A DNA stretch of 64,000 nucleotides from Flavobacterium sp. UMI-01 (GTDB lineage Bacteria; Bacteroidota; Bacteroidia; Flavobacteriales; Flavobacteriaceae). The DNA is taken from NCBI RefSeq assembly GCF_019656315.1, contig NZ_BPLU01000003.1, forward strand, positions 179,483 through 243,482, in the 5' to 3' direction. This document shows positions 52,620 through 62,908 of this stretch, in pieces. The notes under the pieces are model-generated. The model was given only the letters and a program-made list of their open reading frames with translations. It did no database searches and was not told the DNA's origin. How positions within the stretch are numbered: the first letter of the stretch is position 1; each line of letters starts with the position of its first letter. The position numbers and the translations under genes are program-made.

Positions 52620-55232
52620 ATGTCTGAAGGAGAAAAGTTAATTCCTATTAACATAGAAGATGAAATGAAATCAGCTTACATTGATTATTCAATGTCGGTT
52701 ATTGTATCCAGAGCGCTTCCAGATGTTAGAGATGGTTTGAAACCTGTACATCGAAGAGTTCTTTATGGAATGTATGATTTAGGAGTTTTTTCTAATAAAG
52801 CCCATAAAAAGTCTGCTAGAATTGTTGGAGAAGTTTTGGGTAAGTATCACCCACACGGAGATACCTCTGTATATGATGCAATGGTTCGTATGGCTCAGGA
52901 GTGGAGTATGCGTTATTTATTAGTGGATGGTCAGGGTAACTTTGGTTCTGTAGATGGTGATAGCCCTGCAGCCATGCGTTATACTGAGGCTAGAATGCGC
53001 AAGATTTCAGAAGAAATAATGTCAGATATCGAAAAAGAGACAGTTGATTTTCAATTGAATTTTGATGATACCTTATATGAGCCAAAAGTAATGCCTACGC
53101 GTGTACCCACTTTGTTGGTTAATGGAGCAACAGGGATTGCGGTAGGTATGGCAACGAATATGCCTCCTCATAATTTAACTGAAGTCATTAATGGTACTTT
53201 AGCTTATATTGACAATAATGATATTGAGGTAGATGAGTTAATAACGCATATTAAAGCGCCAGACTTTCCTACTGGAGGGGTGATTTATGGATACGAAGGT
53301 GTACGCGAAGCTTTCAAAACGGGGCGTGGCCGAATCGTAATGCGAGCTAAAGTTGGTTTCGAAGAAATTGACGGTAGAGAATGTATTGTAGTTACTGAAA
53401 TTCCGTATCAAGTAAATAAGGCCGATATGATTAAACGTACGGCTGATTTGGTTAATGAAAAGAAAATAGAAGGTATTGCTAATATACGTGACGAGTCGGA
53501 TAGAACGGGTATGCGTATTGTATATATTCTAAAAAGAGATGCTACTCCTAATGTAGTGTTGAATACATTGTACAAATTTACTCCTTTGCAATCTTCTTTC
53601 AGTGTAAACAATATTGCCTTGGTAAATGGACGTCCTCAAACATTGAATCTAAAAGACATGATTCATTATTTTGTGGAGCACCGTCATGATGTAGTAATTC
53701 GTAGAACTAAATTTGAATTGCGTAAAGCAGAAGAACGTGCGCATATCTTAGAAGGGTTAATTATTGCTTCTGATAATATCGATGAAGTGATTGCGTTAAT
53801 TAAAGCTTCTAAAAACACAGAAGAAGCTAGAGAGAAGTTAATCGAAAGATTTTCTCTTTCTGATATTCAAGCGAGAGCTATCGTTGAAATGCGTCTGCGT
53901 CAATTAACAGGTTTAGAACAAGATAAATTAAGAGCCGAATACGAAGAAATCATGAAGTTAATAGAGCATTTGAAAGCTTTATTGGCCGATGTGAATTTAA
54001 GAATTGCACTGATTAAAGAAGAGCTTACTGAAATTAGAGATAAATACGGTGATGAGCGCCGTTCTCAAATTGAATATTCTGGTGGTGATGTTAGTATTGA
54101 AGATTTGATTGCTGATGAGCAAGTAGTGATTACAATTTCGCATGCAGGATATATCAAGCGTACCAATTTATCTGAATACAAAACACAAAATAGGGGTGGT
54201 GTAGGTCAAAAAAGTGCAGGAACCAGAGATCAGGATTTCTTAGAACACATGTTTGTGGCTACAAACCATCAGTATATGATGTTCTTTACACAAAAAGGAA
54301 AATGTTTCTGGATGCGCGTTTATGAAATTCCTGAGGGGACTAAAACTGCCAAAGGTAGAGCCATTCAAAACTTGGTTAATATCGAAAGTGATGACAAGGT
54401 AAAAGCTTTCATTTGTACCCAAGATCTTAAAGATAAAGACTATATTTCGACTCACAATTTAGTTATGGTAACTAAAAAAGGGCAAGTGAAGAAAACTTCT
54501 TTAGAGAAGTATTCTAAACCTAGAGCCAACGGTGTTGCAGCCATCACTATTAAAGAAGGAGATGAATTGTTAGCAGCTAAGTTAACTAATGGAGAAAGCC
54601 AAATCATTATTGCGGTTAAATCAGGAAAATTAGTTCGTTTTGAAGAAACTAAAACGCGTCCGATGGGAAGAACTGCTTCGGGTGTGCGAGGAATTACTTT
54701 AAAAGATGATAGCGATGAAGTAATTGGTATGGTTACTGTAAATGATATGAACAGTGAGATTCTAGTTGTGGCTGAAAATGGTTACGGAAAACGTTCTAGT
54801 TTAGATGAATATCGAATTACAAACCGTGGAGGGAAAGGTGTGAAAACACTTAATATCACAGAAAAAACGGGTAGTTTGATTGCAATCAACTCAGTGACAG
54901 ATGCTGATGACTTGATGATTATTAACAAATCTGGATTAACCATTCGTATGGCTGTTGAGGATTTGAGAGTTATGGGACGTGCCACTCAAGGAGTGAAACT
55001 AATCAATATTAAAGGTAACGATTCGATTGCAGCTGTGGCAAAAGTCATGAAAGATGATGAAGAGGAAAAAGAAATTGGCGAAGACGGAGAAGTAATTGAA
55101 AAAATTGAAAAAGTAAAGCCTGTATTGGAAGTGCTTGAGGACGATGGAGTAGAAGACGAAGATGAAGATGATGACGACATTGAAGAAGACGAATCAGATG
55201 AGGAGTTGGACGATGAAGAAGACGAATCTTAG
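52620..55232 (+). CDS. gyrA: DNA gyrase subunit A
   Basis: 870-residue type IIA topoisomerase subunit that breaks and rejoins DNA. Catalytic Tyr121 in [10 protein letters not shown]. The quinolone region reads [17 protein letters not shown], with Thr82 and Asp86, the wild-type residues for this group. The C-terminal beta-pinwheel (about 500-820) has the GyrA box [12 protein letters not shown], which identifies it as gyrase and not topoisomerase IV. It ends in a 30-residue run that is almost all Asp and Glu ([18 protein letters not shown]), an acidic regulatory tail. Divergent from clpC. Confidence 0.95.
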   Translation: MSEGEKLIPINIEDEMKSAYIDYSMSVIVSRALPDVRDGLKPVHRRVLYGMYDLGVFSNKAHKKSARIVGEVLGKYHPHGDTSVYDAMVRMAQEWSMRYLLVDGQGNFGSVDGDSPAAMRYTEARMRKISEEIMSDIEKETVDFQLNFDDTLYEPKVMPTRVPTLLVNGATGIAVGMATNMPPHNLTEVINGTLAYIDNNDIEVDELITHIKAPDFPTGGVIYGYEGVREAFKTGRGRIVMRAKVGFEEIDGRECIVVTEIPYQVNKADMIKRTADLVNEKKIEGIANIRDESDRTGMRIVYILKRDATPNVVLNTLYKFTPLQSSFSVNNIALVNGRPQTLNLKDMIHYFVEHRHDVVIRRTKFELRKAEERAHILEGLIIASDNIDEVIALIKASKNTEEAREKLIERFSLSDIQARAIVEMRLRQLTGLEQDKLRAEYEEIMKLIEHLKALLADVNLRIALIKEELTEIRDKYGDERRSQIEYSGGDVSIEDLIADEQVVITISHAGYIKRTNLSEYKTQNRGGVGQKSAGTRDQDFLEHMFVATNHQYMMFFTQKGKCFWMRVYEIPEGTKTAKGRAIQNLVNIESDDKVKAFICTQDLKDKDYISTHNLVMVTKKGQVKKTSLEKYSKPRANGVAAITIKEGDELLAAKLTNGESQIIIAVKSGKLVRFEETKTRPMGRTASGVRGITLKDDSDEVIGMVTVNDMNSEILVVAENGYGKRSSLDEYRITNRGGKGVKTLNITEKTGSLIAINSVTDADDLMIINKSGLTIRMAVEDLRVMGRATQGVKLINIKGNDSIAAVAKVMKDDEEEKEIGEDGEVIEKIEKVKPVLEVLEDDGVEDEDEDDDDIEEDESDEELDDEEDES

Positions 55233-55268
55233 TGTAAAAAAACTAACTAATTTTTTAAATATTTAAAT

Positions 55269-56546
55269 ATGAAAGCTAATAAAAACGTATTACTCACTTC
55301 GGCTTTATTGATGTCAGTAGTAACTTTTGCTCAAAAAGATCAAATAAAATCGGCTGAGAAAGCATTGAAAAAAGGAAATATTCAAGAAGTTGCCCAGCTT
55401 TTAAATGAAGCTGAGCCTTTGATTGCAAATGCTTCCGAAGAAGAACAAGGTAAGTATTACTACCTTAGAGAAGTGGTTTATATGGACGCTGTTGATAAAA
55501 AAATGGACGTGGCCAAAAATTTATCATTGGCAGCTAAAGCAGCTCAAAAAGTAATTGCTCTTGAGAAAAAAACAGGTAAAAAAGAGCATTCAGATGAGAT
55601 GCGTAAAACAATTACTAAAGTCAAAGAAAAGTTGATTGACGGTGCCATTGAGGATTCAAAAGCGCAAAAATTTAACGAAGGAGCTTCAAAACTATATGAG
55701 GCTTATCAATTGGATAAAAAAGACACCATAAATCTGTATTATTCTTCAAGTTTTAGATTAAACGCTAAAGATTATGATAATGCACTTAAAGAATTGCAAG
55801 AACTAAGAAAATTAAAATTTACGGGGAAATCAAAATCGTTTATCGCAACAAGTGTTTTGACAGATAAAGAGGAAGCATTTGCTAATAAAGAAGATCGTGA
55901 TAGAAGTGTTAAATTAAAAACACATATTAAGCCTAGAGAAGAAGTAGCTCAATCTAAACAAGGTGAGATTTATAAAAATATTGCCCTTATCTTAGTTCAA
56001 CAAAAGAAAACCGAAGAAGCTAAAAAAATCATCTCAGAAGCTAAAACATTAAATCCTGATGATAGTTCGTTGGCTTTAACAGAAGCAAATTTGTATTTAG
56101 AGTCTAACGATTTTGATATGTACAAAAAATTAGTTTCAGAAATTTTAGCAAAGAATCCTAACGATCCTGATTTGTTATTTAATTTAGGAGTAGTAAGTGC
56201 TAATGCTAAAAATAAGGAAGATGCTGAAACGTACTACAAGAAGGCAATAGAAGTGAACCCAAACTACATGAATGCTTACATCAATTTAGTAGCATTAAAG
56301 TTAGAAGCTGAGACTCCTATTAATGCCGAGATGAACAAATTAGGTACTTCTGAAAAAGACAATAAACGATACGAAGTTTTAAAAGCTGAAAAGAAAAAGA
56401 TTTACCAATCTGTAATTCCTTTATTGGTTAAAGCTTTAGAAGTAGATCCTAAAAATCAAGACATAGGGAATACACTTATGAGTGTATATGGTGCCTTGGA
56501 AATGTCTGCTGAGAAAAAAGCACTAAAAGAAAAATTGGGTAAATAA
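55269..56546 (+). CDS. Secreted TPR protein
   Basis: 425 residues with a signal peptide (KANKNVLLTSALLMSVVTFA). The rest is all-helical tetratricopeptide repeats: AEKALKKGNIQEVAQLLNEA, ALILVQQKKTEEAKKIISEA, ANLYLESNDFDMYKKLVSEI and FNLGVVSANAKNKEDAETYY are clear units. It is Lys and Glu rich, likely periplasmic. Follows gyrA by 36 bases, probably in the same transcript. It may hold a protein complex in the periplasm, but the partner is unknown. Confidence 0.85.
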   Translation: MKANKNVLLTSALLMSVVTFAQKDQIKSAEKALKKGNIQEVAQLLNEAEPLIANASEEEQGKYYYLREVVYMDAVDKKMDVAKNLSLAAKAAQKVIALEKKTGKKEHSDEMRKTITKVKEKLIDGAIEDSKAQKFNEGASKLYEAYQLDKKDTINLYYSSSFRLNAKDYDNALKELQELRKLKFTGKSKSFIATSVLTDKEEAFANKEDRDRSVKLKTHIKPREEVAQSKQGEIYKNIALILVQQKKTEEAKKIISEAKTLNPDDSSLALTEANLYLESNDFDMYKKLVSEILAKNPNDPDLLFNLGVVSANAKNKEDAETYYKKAIEVNPNYMNAYINLVALKLEAETPINAEMNKLGTSEKDNKRYEVLKAEKKKIYQSVIPLLVKALEVDPKNQDIGNTLMSVYGALEMSAEKKALKEKLGK

Positions 56547-56568
56547 TCCCTTTTTGATTTATAAAGAA

Positions 56569-56600
56569 ACCCGCTTAGAAAGAACTAAGCGGGTTTTTTG
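56569..56600. terminator. Bidirectional terminator after the TPR gene
   Basis: An 11-bp perfect stem (AACCCGCTTAG at 56569-56579 with CTAAGCGGGTT at 56586-56596), a 6-base loop and a T run to 56600. The glycosyltransferase gene converges from the right. Confidence 0.9.
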
Positions 56601-56624
56601 TTAAAGGTTTGGATTGGAATAGAT

Positions 56625-57851
56625 TTACGCTTTTTCCTTTTCAAATCGAGCAATAACTTCTTGATAATAATTAAAAGTAGTTTTGGCAATAGATTCCCAG
56701 CTGAAAATTTTTAATACACGTTCACGACCTGCTTTACCCATTTTAGTAGCTAGAGCCTCATCGTCCAAGAGGAGGTTTATTTTTTTAGCAAATTCTTTTT
56801 GGAATAATTCAGGATTCAAAGGATTAAAGTCAGTTCTTGATTTGCTTTCTAAGGGTATTAAAAAACCAGTCTCTCCCTCAACAATTATTTCTGGAATACC
56901 GCCTACATGACTTCCTACAACAGGTGTTTCACACGACATGGCTTCAAGATTGATGATTCCGAAAGGTTCATATAATGAAGGACAAGCGAATACTCGAGCT
57001 TGAGTATAAAGTACTTTTATTTTGTCTCGTGAAAGCATTTCGGAAATAAGAATAACCCCTTCACGCTCTGCTTTTAATTCATTTATTAATTGTTCTGTTT
57101 CTGCTGCTATTTCTGGTGTATCTGGAGCACCAGCACACAATACAATTTGACAATTTTTATTAAAATGTTTGGCTGCTGATATCAATTGAGAGATTCCTTT
57201 TTGACGAGTAATACGACCTACAAACAAAACAAAAGGAATTTTTGGATCAATTCCAAGTGATTCAAGCAAGATATTATCGGTAGTAGGTTTGTAGAATTCA
57301 GGGTCAATTCCGTTGTGAATTACAGTTACTTTTTTGGAATCTACGCCATAAGCTTCGACTACATCTTCTTTCATTTGTTCACTTACAGCGATAATGCCGT
57401 CTGCAGTATTATAAGCACTGTTTTCAATCCAGCGTGACAAAAAATATCCATTTCCTAATTGTTCTACTTTCCAAGGACGGTGCGTTTCTAAACTATGCGT
57501 AGTTAGTATTAGAGGAACTTGGAGTAATTCTCTTGTGAGTACGCCTGCGAGATGTGTGTACCATGTGTGACAATGCACAATATCAGCTTCCGGTGTTGCT
57601 TGTGACATTTCAACGTTTCGACTTAAATTATGAAACATTTTGATGTGCGTATTTTTGTCGTCTGTAGGTTGGCTAAGGCAGGAATCTATACCTCTTACTT
57701 TGATAGTTTCTTTATCCTCCTTTTGATCACCAAAACACCGCACTTCAACTTCTCCTAATTTTAAAAGTTCTTGACTAAGAAAATCAATATGTACACCTGC
57801 GCCTCCGTATATGTTTGGTGGGAATTCATTTGTAAAAAGGGCTATTTTCAT
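56625..57851 (-). CDS. Glycogen synthase-type glycosyltransferase (GT4)
   Basis: 408 residues, GT-B fold. N-terminal domain: IALFTNEFPPNIYGGAGVHI, with the glycine-rich acceptor loop of glycogen synthases, and IVHCHTWYTHLAGVL. C-terminal domain: FVGRITRQKG and the E-x7-E motif EPFGIINLEAMSC. It matches the short glycogen synthase form known from actinobacteria (GlgA/GlgM, GT4) better than the long GT5 GlgA. Donor (ADP-glucose) and product cannot be read from sequence. Confidence 0.8.
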   Translation of the reverse strand: MKIALFTNEFPPNIYGGAGVHIDFLSQELLKLGEVEVRCFGDQKEDKETIKVRGIDSCLSQPTDDKNTHIKMFHNLSRNVEMSQATPEADIVHCHTWYTHLAGVLTRELLQVPLILTTHSLETHRPWKVEQLGNGYFLSRWIENSAYNTADGIIAVSEQMKEDVVEAYGVDSKKVTVIHNGIDPEFYKPTTDNILLESLGIDPKIPFVLFVGRITRQKGISQLISAAKHFNKNCQIVLCAGAPDTPEIAAETEQLINELKAEREGVILISEMLSRDKIKVLYTQARVFACPSLYEPFGIINLEAMSCETPVVGSHVGGIPEIIVEGETGFLIPLESKSRTDFNPLNPELFQKEFAKKINLLLDDEALATKMGKAGRERVLKIFSWESIAKTTFNYYQEVIARFEKEKA

Positions 57852-58045
57852 TTGCAGTTAATTTGTTTAATGAGATTATGTATTTTGTTGTACTGAAAGT
57901 ATTTGTAAACAGATGTTGTAAAAATAATTAAGTATTGACATGCATGAGATTACTAAAATAACAAAATAATACTATAAAATTTGTTCAAGACTAAGTTTTA
58001 ATAAAATATTTTACGCCATCAATCATAGTAAGCCGTTAATAGTAC

Positions 58046-59119
58046 TTATTGTTGTTCACTACCATCACTTAATAGGATAGAGAGTGTTTTTAAAGATTTC
58101 GTTCTGTCAGCGATTAATTTTAAAATACTGACGAATGGGATGAAAAGTATCATGCCAGCAGCTCCCCATAAAATACCTCCTAAGGTTATCATAACGATAA
58201 TTACAAGTGTATTGATTTTTAGACGACTCCCCACAGCAAATGGGAATATAACGTAGGCTTCCAGTAATTGTACAAAAGTAAATAAAAGAATGACTCCTAT
58301 TGGATACCAAATAGAGTTATATGTTAACCATGAAAGTGCAATAGGAACCAAAGAAGAAATTAAGATTCCGACATAAGGGATAAAAGTTAAAATTGACGCT
58401 ATAAAACCAAACATTATTGGGTGGGGAATACCTAATAGAAATAGCCCAAGGCTATTTAAAATTCCTACCGATAAGTACACTAAGGCCATTCCCTTTGCAA
58501 AATTGTAATAGGAATGAATGGTTGCAATCAAAATTTCGTTAAGGGTTGTTTTTTTGTGAGAAGGAAATAAATGAAATAAAGCTTGAACAAGCAATCTTCG
58601 ATGGTATAAAATTAAACCAGAAAGAATGGGGATGATGAGGATGTAAAAAAAAGCTTCAGAAAGTGAAGTGACAATACTTTGTAGGAAAGAAAAGAGTTGA
58701 TTGCTAGGGTTGGAAAAAATATTTTTTAAAAATGACAATTGTTGTTCTATGCTTATTCCAAGATAATCAGTAAGGTATAAACTCAATTGGTCAAATGTTT
58801 CAAGTATTTTTAATTTAAATTGATCCCATTCCTTTGAAAATGCATCCATTTGTAAGAAGAGCAGATATATAAGTAAGAAAGTAAAAAGAAATACGCTACT
58901 CAAGACAATGCCTATTGCTATAATAGCATGAATACCTTTATTTTCCATCCATTTGCAGATAGGATAAAAAATAAAACTAATTAGTAAAGAAAAACTCAAG
59001 GGAATCAAGAGAACTCTCCCATAATACAATATAAAAGAGGCCAATACGATGCATTGCAAAATTTCAGTCAATGAAAATGAATGCTGTTTTTGATTAGGTT
59101 TTTCAGATGGAGCTATCAT
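58046..59119 (-). CDS. AI-2E family transporter
   Basis: 357-residue membrane protein with seven or eight helices of the AI-2E (PerM/UPF0118) family. Typical parts are YGRVLLIPLSFSLLISFIFY near the start, LGIPHPIMFGFIASILTFIP (the conserved GIP..ll....a....P segment) and VGSRLKINTLVIIVMITLGG near the end. Family members export autoinducer-2 or act as Na+/H+ antiporters; which applies here is unknown. Confidence 0.88.
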   Translation of the reverse strand: MIAPSEKPNQKQHSFSLTEILQCIVLASFILYYGRVLLIPLSFSLLISFIFYPICKWMENKGIHAIIAIGIVLSSVFLFTFLLIYLLFLQMDAFSKEWDQFKLKILETFDQLSLYLTDYLGISIEQQLSFLKNIFSNPSNQLFSFLQSIVTSLSEAFFYILIIPILSGLILYHRRLLVQALFHLFPSHKKTTLNEILIATIHSYYNFAKGMALVYLSVGILNSLGLFLLGIPHPIMFGFIASILTFIPYVGILISSLVPIALSWLTYNSIWYPIGVILLFTFVQLLEAYVIFPFAVGSRLKINTLVIIVMITLGGILWGAAGMILFIPFVSILKLIADRTKSLKTLSILLSDGSEQQ

Positions 59120-59200
59120 ATATTTTGAACTTAATTGTTATTTAATAACCATAACGTTTTGAGTTCTAAAATATAAGATTATTGTAATAATAGTAACGTT

Positions 59201-60316
59201 TTAGTCTCTAAATGTTATGGTAAATGTAGCACCTTCATTCAATTTACTATCCACAGTAATTTGTCCGCCAAGGTTAATGATGTGGTTGTACACTAAATAC
59301 AAGCCAATACCATTACTGTCTTTGTTTTTACTGAACTTTTGGTGTAATCCAAATATTTTATTTCCCACTTTTTTCATATCAAAACCGATACCTTGATCAG
59401 AAATAATCAATTGTTTTTGGTTGTTAACTATTTTGGTATAAATAGAAATAACCGGTAAAGATTCTGGTTTAGAATATTTGATGGCATTGGTAATCAAATT
59501 TAAGAAAACACTTTTTAAGTAAGTCCTATTGAAAGTGATATTTTCAAGTTCAGCAAAATCTATATTTATAGTGACCTTTGAATTGGACACTAGTGAGCTT
59601 ATAGAATAAAGGACATCGTCTAAGATTTCTTTAAAATTTAAAATTTCGACAGAAGCACTACTTTGGTTACGGTCATTAAAAATGGTAATGTAATCATTTA
59701 AAGAATCTCTTAAATTATATGAAGTATCTTTAATCATCGATATATATTCAAGAGTTTCGGTATCCGTAATTTTATCAAGATCTATTAATTCAAAAATGGA
59801 AATTAAGTTATTAACTGGAGACCGTAAATCATGAGTAGCTGTATAAGTCAATTGTTTGAAATCGTTATTGATTTCAGTGAGTTTAGCCAAATGGTAGTTT
59901 CGTTCGTCTTCTAGTTGCTTTTTATAAGTAATGTTTTTGGCAATAGCATAAATTAATTTTTGTTTTTCCAAAGGATAAGAGGTCCACAATAACCAAACAA
60001 TACGTCCACTTTTGGTAACGTATCGGTTTTCAAAATCGACAAGTGGATTTCTTTCTTTTAGCGCTTTTCTCGCTGATGAAGTTTCTCTTTTGTCAGCTAG
60101 ATACACAAAATCATTTATGGGTCTAGATAGTAATTCTTCTTCAGAATACTCAAGTAACTTACATACAGCAGGATTTACTTTTTTAAAATAGCCATCATAA
60201 CCAGCAACGCATAACAAGTCCATTGAATGATTAAAAAAATCTTCAAATAAGGTTTGTTTGTTTAATATGTTATCTGATACATGATTTACAACACGTAACA
60301 TTTTTCTCATCCTCAT
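59201..60316 (-). CDS. PAS-domain histidine kinase, cytoplasmic
   Basis: 371 residues without membrane helices. A PAS domain (about 24-130: FNHSMDLLCVAGYDGYFKKV, NRYVTKSGRIVWLLWTSYPL) is followed by HisKA (THDLRSPVNNLISI) and an ATPase domain (NLITNAIKYS, DQGIGFDMKK, SNGIGLYLVYNHI). ATG at 60316, with alternatives at 60310 and 60301. No response regulator is adjacent, so it is an orphan kinase. The signal is probably cytoplasmic and sensed by the PAS domain. Confidence 0.9.
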   Translation of the reverse strand: MRMRKMLRVVNHVSDNILNKQTLFEDFFNHSMDLLCVAGYDGYFKKVNPAVCKLLEYSEEELLSRPINDFVYLADKRETSSARKALKERNPLVDFENRYVTKSGRIVWLLWTSYPLEKQKLIYAIAKNITYKKQLEDERNYHLAKLTEINNDFKQLTYTATHDLRSPVNNLISIFELIDLDKITDTETLEYISMIKDTSYNLRDSLNDYITIFNDRNQSSASVEILNFKEILDDVLYSISSLVSNSKVTINIDFAELENITFNRTYLKSVFLNLITNAIKYSKPESLPVISIYTKIVNNQKQLIISDQGIGFDMKKVGNKIFGLHQKFSKNKDSNGIGLYLVYNHIINLGGQITVDSKLNEGATFTITFRD

Positions 60317-60492
60317 TTTTTATAACTTTTACAATGTGAATTTTAGCACATTATAATTTGTATTTAAAATTGAGTAGGTTCTTTTTTTTGGGGCAAAAAG
60401 ACTCTACTAAAATACACATAATTATCTTATAAAAAAGTACTTTCCGGATTATTATAAAATTTTTTTTGTTAGGTTTTGAGATTAGAAAAAAG

Positions 60493-61344
60493 TTAAATTC
60501 TGAAAATACCTCCTAGGGCTAAAATTCTTTGAAAAAAGAAAAAATCTTGAGAAGCAGTATCTGTAGCGCTAGCTGTAGTCTGAATATCATTCATATTAAT
60601 GTAACCACCTTTTAGTTCACCTTGTAGGTATAAATGTTTGAAAAAAGTGATAGTAATTCCGGCTTTTAATGATGTTCCAAAACCAGAAACGTGAAAATCA
60701 TCATGTCTCTCTTTTCCTAGAACTTTAGCATTTGTCTTAGGATATAAAATTCCAAATCCAACTCCTTCATTTAATTTTATTTGCACTTTGTCGGTATTTT
60801 GGATTTTAAATAATTTAGAAATATCATCGTGTCTGGAAAACTCGGTATTTACATAATTTAAACCGTCAGTGTGTTCAAATGTTAAGAATTTTTCGGTCAA
60901 AACTATTTGATTTTGATTTCCCATAATGGTTTCGTCATACGTACCCGAATTAGGGTAATATCCTTGAATATTGGCTACTTGGTTTTGCGTCATTACATAT
61001 TTCATGTGATCAACACCAATCGCAATGCTGTAATGGTCACTGATAAAATAACCCATTTTGAAATTTGTTTGCGGGATAGTCATTTTGGAAGGATTAACAT
61101 AATCAATATGCCATCCTTTAGGCTTGTCGTGTGCACTTACATCTGTAAGTGTAAAATTATAATCAGTTCCCTTGAACGTGATATCCGATTTGGAATATTT
61201 TTCTCTATTTCCTCCCCAAGAGATAAAGAATTTTCCTTTATCATGTGCGGTATAGGGTTCTGATTTTGTGATTATTTCTTGAGCGTTTAGGGTATGAAAA
61301 CTCGCTATTCCTAAAATAGAAATAGCTAATAAGATGTTTTTCAA
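60493..61344 (-). CDS. Outer membrane beta-barrel protein, probable
   Basis: 283 residues with a signal peptide (NILLAISILGIASFHTLNAQ). The mature protein is a series of amphipathic beta strands (GKFFISWGGNREKYSKSD, FKMGYFISDHYSIAIGVDHM, LYLQGELKGGYINM) and ends IFRI with alternating hydrophobic residues, as expected for an 8- to 12-strand barrel. I recognise no characterised family. It starts 10 bases after the kdsA stop and is probably cotranscribed with kdsA, which suggests a link to lipopolysaccharide or outer membrane structure. Confidence 0.7.
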   Translation of the reverse strand: MKNILLAISILGIASFHTLNAQEIITKSEPYTAHDKGKFFISWGGNREKYSKSDITFKGTDYNFTLTDVSAHDKPKGWHIDYVNPSKMTIPQTNFKMGYFISDHYSIAIGVDHMKYVMTQNQVANIQGYYPNSGTYDETIMGNQNQIVLTEKFLTFEHTDGLNYVNTEFSRHDDISKLFKIQNTDKVQIKLNEGVGFGILYPKTNAKVLGKERHDDFHVSGFGTSLKAGITITFFKHLYLQGELKGGYINMNDIQTTASATDTASQDFFFFQRILALGGIFRI

Positions 61345-61354
61345 TGGGAGGGAA

Positions 61355-62173
61355 TTAAAAAGTATTAATCGTTTTTTTTATGGCAACTAACTTAGTCATT
61401 AAGGATTCAAAATAATCCAAATGGAGCATATTGGCACCATCACTCTTAGCATTAGCTGGGTCAAAATGGGTTTCGATAAATATTCCATCCACACCTACAG
61501 CAATACCAGCTTTAGCAATTGTTTCAATCATATCTGGACGACCCCCTGTTACTCCAGCGGTTTGGTTGGGTTGTTGTAAAGAATGGGTAACATCTAAAAC
61601 GGTAGTCGCATATTGTTGCATGGTAGGGATACCTCTATAATCTACAATCATGTCTTGGTAACCAAACATGGTTCCTCTATCTGTCACCATTACATTTTGA
61701 TTGTTGCAATCTAAAACTTTTTGAACCGCATGTTTCATGCTCTCAGGACTCATGAATTGTCCTTTTTTTAGGTTTACGGTTTTTCCTGTATTTGCTGCTG
61801 CAACTACTAAATCCGTTTGACGTACTAAGAAAGCGGGTATTTGTAGTACATCTACATATTGTGCAGCTTTTTCAGCATCTTCATTGGTATGAATATCGGT
61901 AACGGTTGGGATGTGAAAAGTTTCGGATACTTTTCTTAAAATTTTTAAGGCTTTTTCATCTCCAATTCCTGAAAAACTATCTATACGTGAACGATTGGCT
62001 TTTTTAAATGAACCTTTAAAAACATAGGGGATTTCAAGTTTATCCGTAATGGTTACTAATTTCTCAGCAATTCTCAGTGCCATTTCTTCACCTTCAATTG
62101 CACACGGACCTGATAATAAAAAAAAGTTACCGCTAGTAATGTGTTTTATCTGTGGAATTTGATTGATATCCAT
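61355..62173 (-). CDS. kdsA: 3-deoxy-8-phosphooctulonate (KDO-8-P) synthase
   Basis: KdsA condenses phosphoenolpyruvate with arabinose 5-phosphate, the first committed step to KDO of lipopolysaccharide. 272 residues, TIM barrel. FLLSGPCAIEGEEMALRIAE, FKGSFKKANRSRIDSFSGIG (active-site loop) and VTDRGTMFGYQDMIVDYRGI are the family motifs. I find Asn rather than Cys in the position of the metal ligand (KKANRSR), which suggests the metal-free class. Own -7 box at 62212-62219. Confidence 0.93.
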   Translation of the reverse strand: MDINQIPQIKHITSGNFFLLSGPCAIEGEEMALRIAEKLVTITDKLEIPYVFKGSFKKANRSRIDSFSGIGDEKALKILRKVSETFHIPTVTDIHTNEDAEKAAQYVDVLQIPAFLVRQTDLVVAAANTGKTVNLKKGQFMSPESMKHAVQKVLDCNNQNVMVTDRGTMFGYQDMIVDYRGIPTMQQYATTVLDVTHSLQQPNQTAGVTGGRPDMIETIAKAGIAVGVDGIFIETHFDPANAKSDGANMLHLDYFESLMTKLVAIKKTINTF

Positions 62174-62211
62174 AATGTGTAAAATTGTTTTTCTATTTTT
62201 TATTGAAGTTG

Positions 62212-62219
62212 CAAATGTA
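62212..62219 (-). promoter_or_regulatory. -7 box of kdsA (TACATTTG on the minus strand)
   Basis: CAAATGTA on the plus strand is TACATTTG on the minus strand, a perfect match 38 bases before the kdsA ATG. No TTG at -33. Confidence 0.5.
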
Positions 62220-62255
62220 GTTAGGTTTCTACGAATTGAGTTTAGGTTTTAACTT

Positions 62256-62705
62256 TTATTTTTTAATTGTTAATCCCATAGGTACTTTCAAATATCCTTT
62301 TTCATATATATTTAAATAAAGTACAAGGGGATTTTTTTGTCCTTCCCATTTTATCTCATAAACATCCAAAAAACCTGCTCCCATTGTGCTTCGCTTTGAG
62401 GGAAAAGGGCAGCAACTTTCTAGTTTGGTGTACGTTAATTTTTCGCCTTTAGGACCCGCTAATGCATTTAAGAAACGTAAAGCATTAATAGAATCATTTG
62501 AGGTACTCATAAAAAACACGTTGATAGGATAGTCTTTATGGTAACCGTATTTTTTATCCGTACTATACTCGGAAAGAATAAACGTATTTTGAGGACTTAT
62601 TTTAGGTGCAGGAGCATTATCATCAATATTTTTTAGAGTTGATTTTGTACTAATGCACGAAAAAGTGGTGCATATGAGGGCTAAAAAAACGATTATTTTT
62701 TTCAT
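62256..62705 (-). CDS. Lipoprotein of unknown function upstream of kdsA
   Basis: 149 residues. MKKIIVFLALICTTFSC is a lipoprotein signal with the lipobox at FSC. The mature part has KYGYHKDYPINVFFMSTSND and a conserved-looking ESCCPFPSKRSTMGAGFLDV with a vicinal cysteine pair. Homologues in this group are, as I recall, labelled as the KDO-8-P aldolase in some databases because of their position beside kdsA; nothing in the sequence supports an aldolase. It has its own -7 box. Confidence 0.7.
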   Translation of the reverse strand: MKKIIVFLALICTTFSCISTKSTLKNIDDNAPAPKISPQNTFILSEYSTDKKYGYHKDYPINVFFMSTSNDSINALRFLNALAGPKGEKLTYTKLESCCPFPSKRSTMGAGFLDVYEIKWEGQKNPLVLYLNIYEKGYLKVPMGLTIKK

Positions 62706-62765
62706 TTTTGGATTAGATAATCAATTAAGGAAAAGGAAAGTTGTTCTTGTTTTTTATTTTCCATA

Positions 62766-62773
62766 CAAATATA
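62766..62773 (-). promoter_or_regulatory. -7 box of the lipoprotein gene (TATATTTG on the minus strand)
   Basis: CAAATATA on the plus strand is a perfect -7 box on the minus strand, 60 bases before the ATG at 62705. Confidence 0.45.
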
Positions 62774-62878
62774 ACTAGAACTTTATTTTTATGATTAAAA
62801 GCTTTCGTAAATTTCATAAATAGTCTATATGATTAGTGCTATGTAACATTTCTCACATTCCAATATCTAAAACAAATG

Positions 62879-62886
62879 TAACTTTG
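62879..62886 (+). promoter_or_regulatory. -7 box of the YeeE/YedE pair (TAACTTTG)
   Basis: Perfect TAnnTTTG match 22 bases before the ATG at 62909. No TTG at -33. Confidence 0.45.
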
Positions 62887-62908
62887 TTTAATAAAAAAAT
62901 TTAAATTT

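Noticed and set aside
54986..55180. Serine-rich minus-strand frame opposite the end of gyrA
   Set aside because: It is the antisense of the Asp/Glu tail of GyrA, whose GAT and GAA/GAG codons read as Ser and Phe codons on the other strand.
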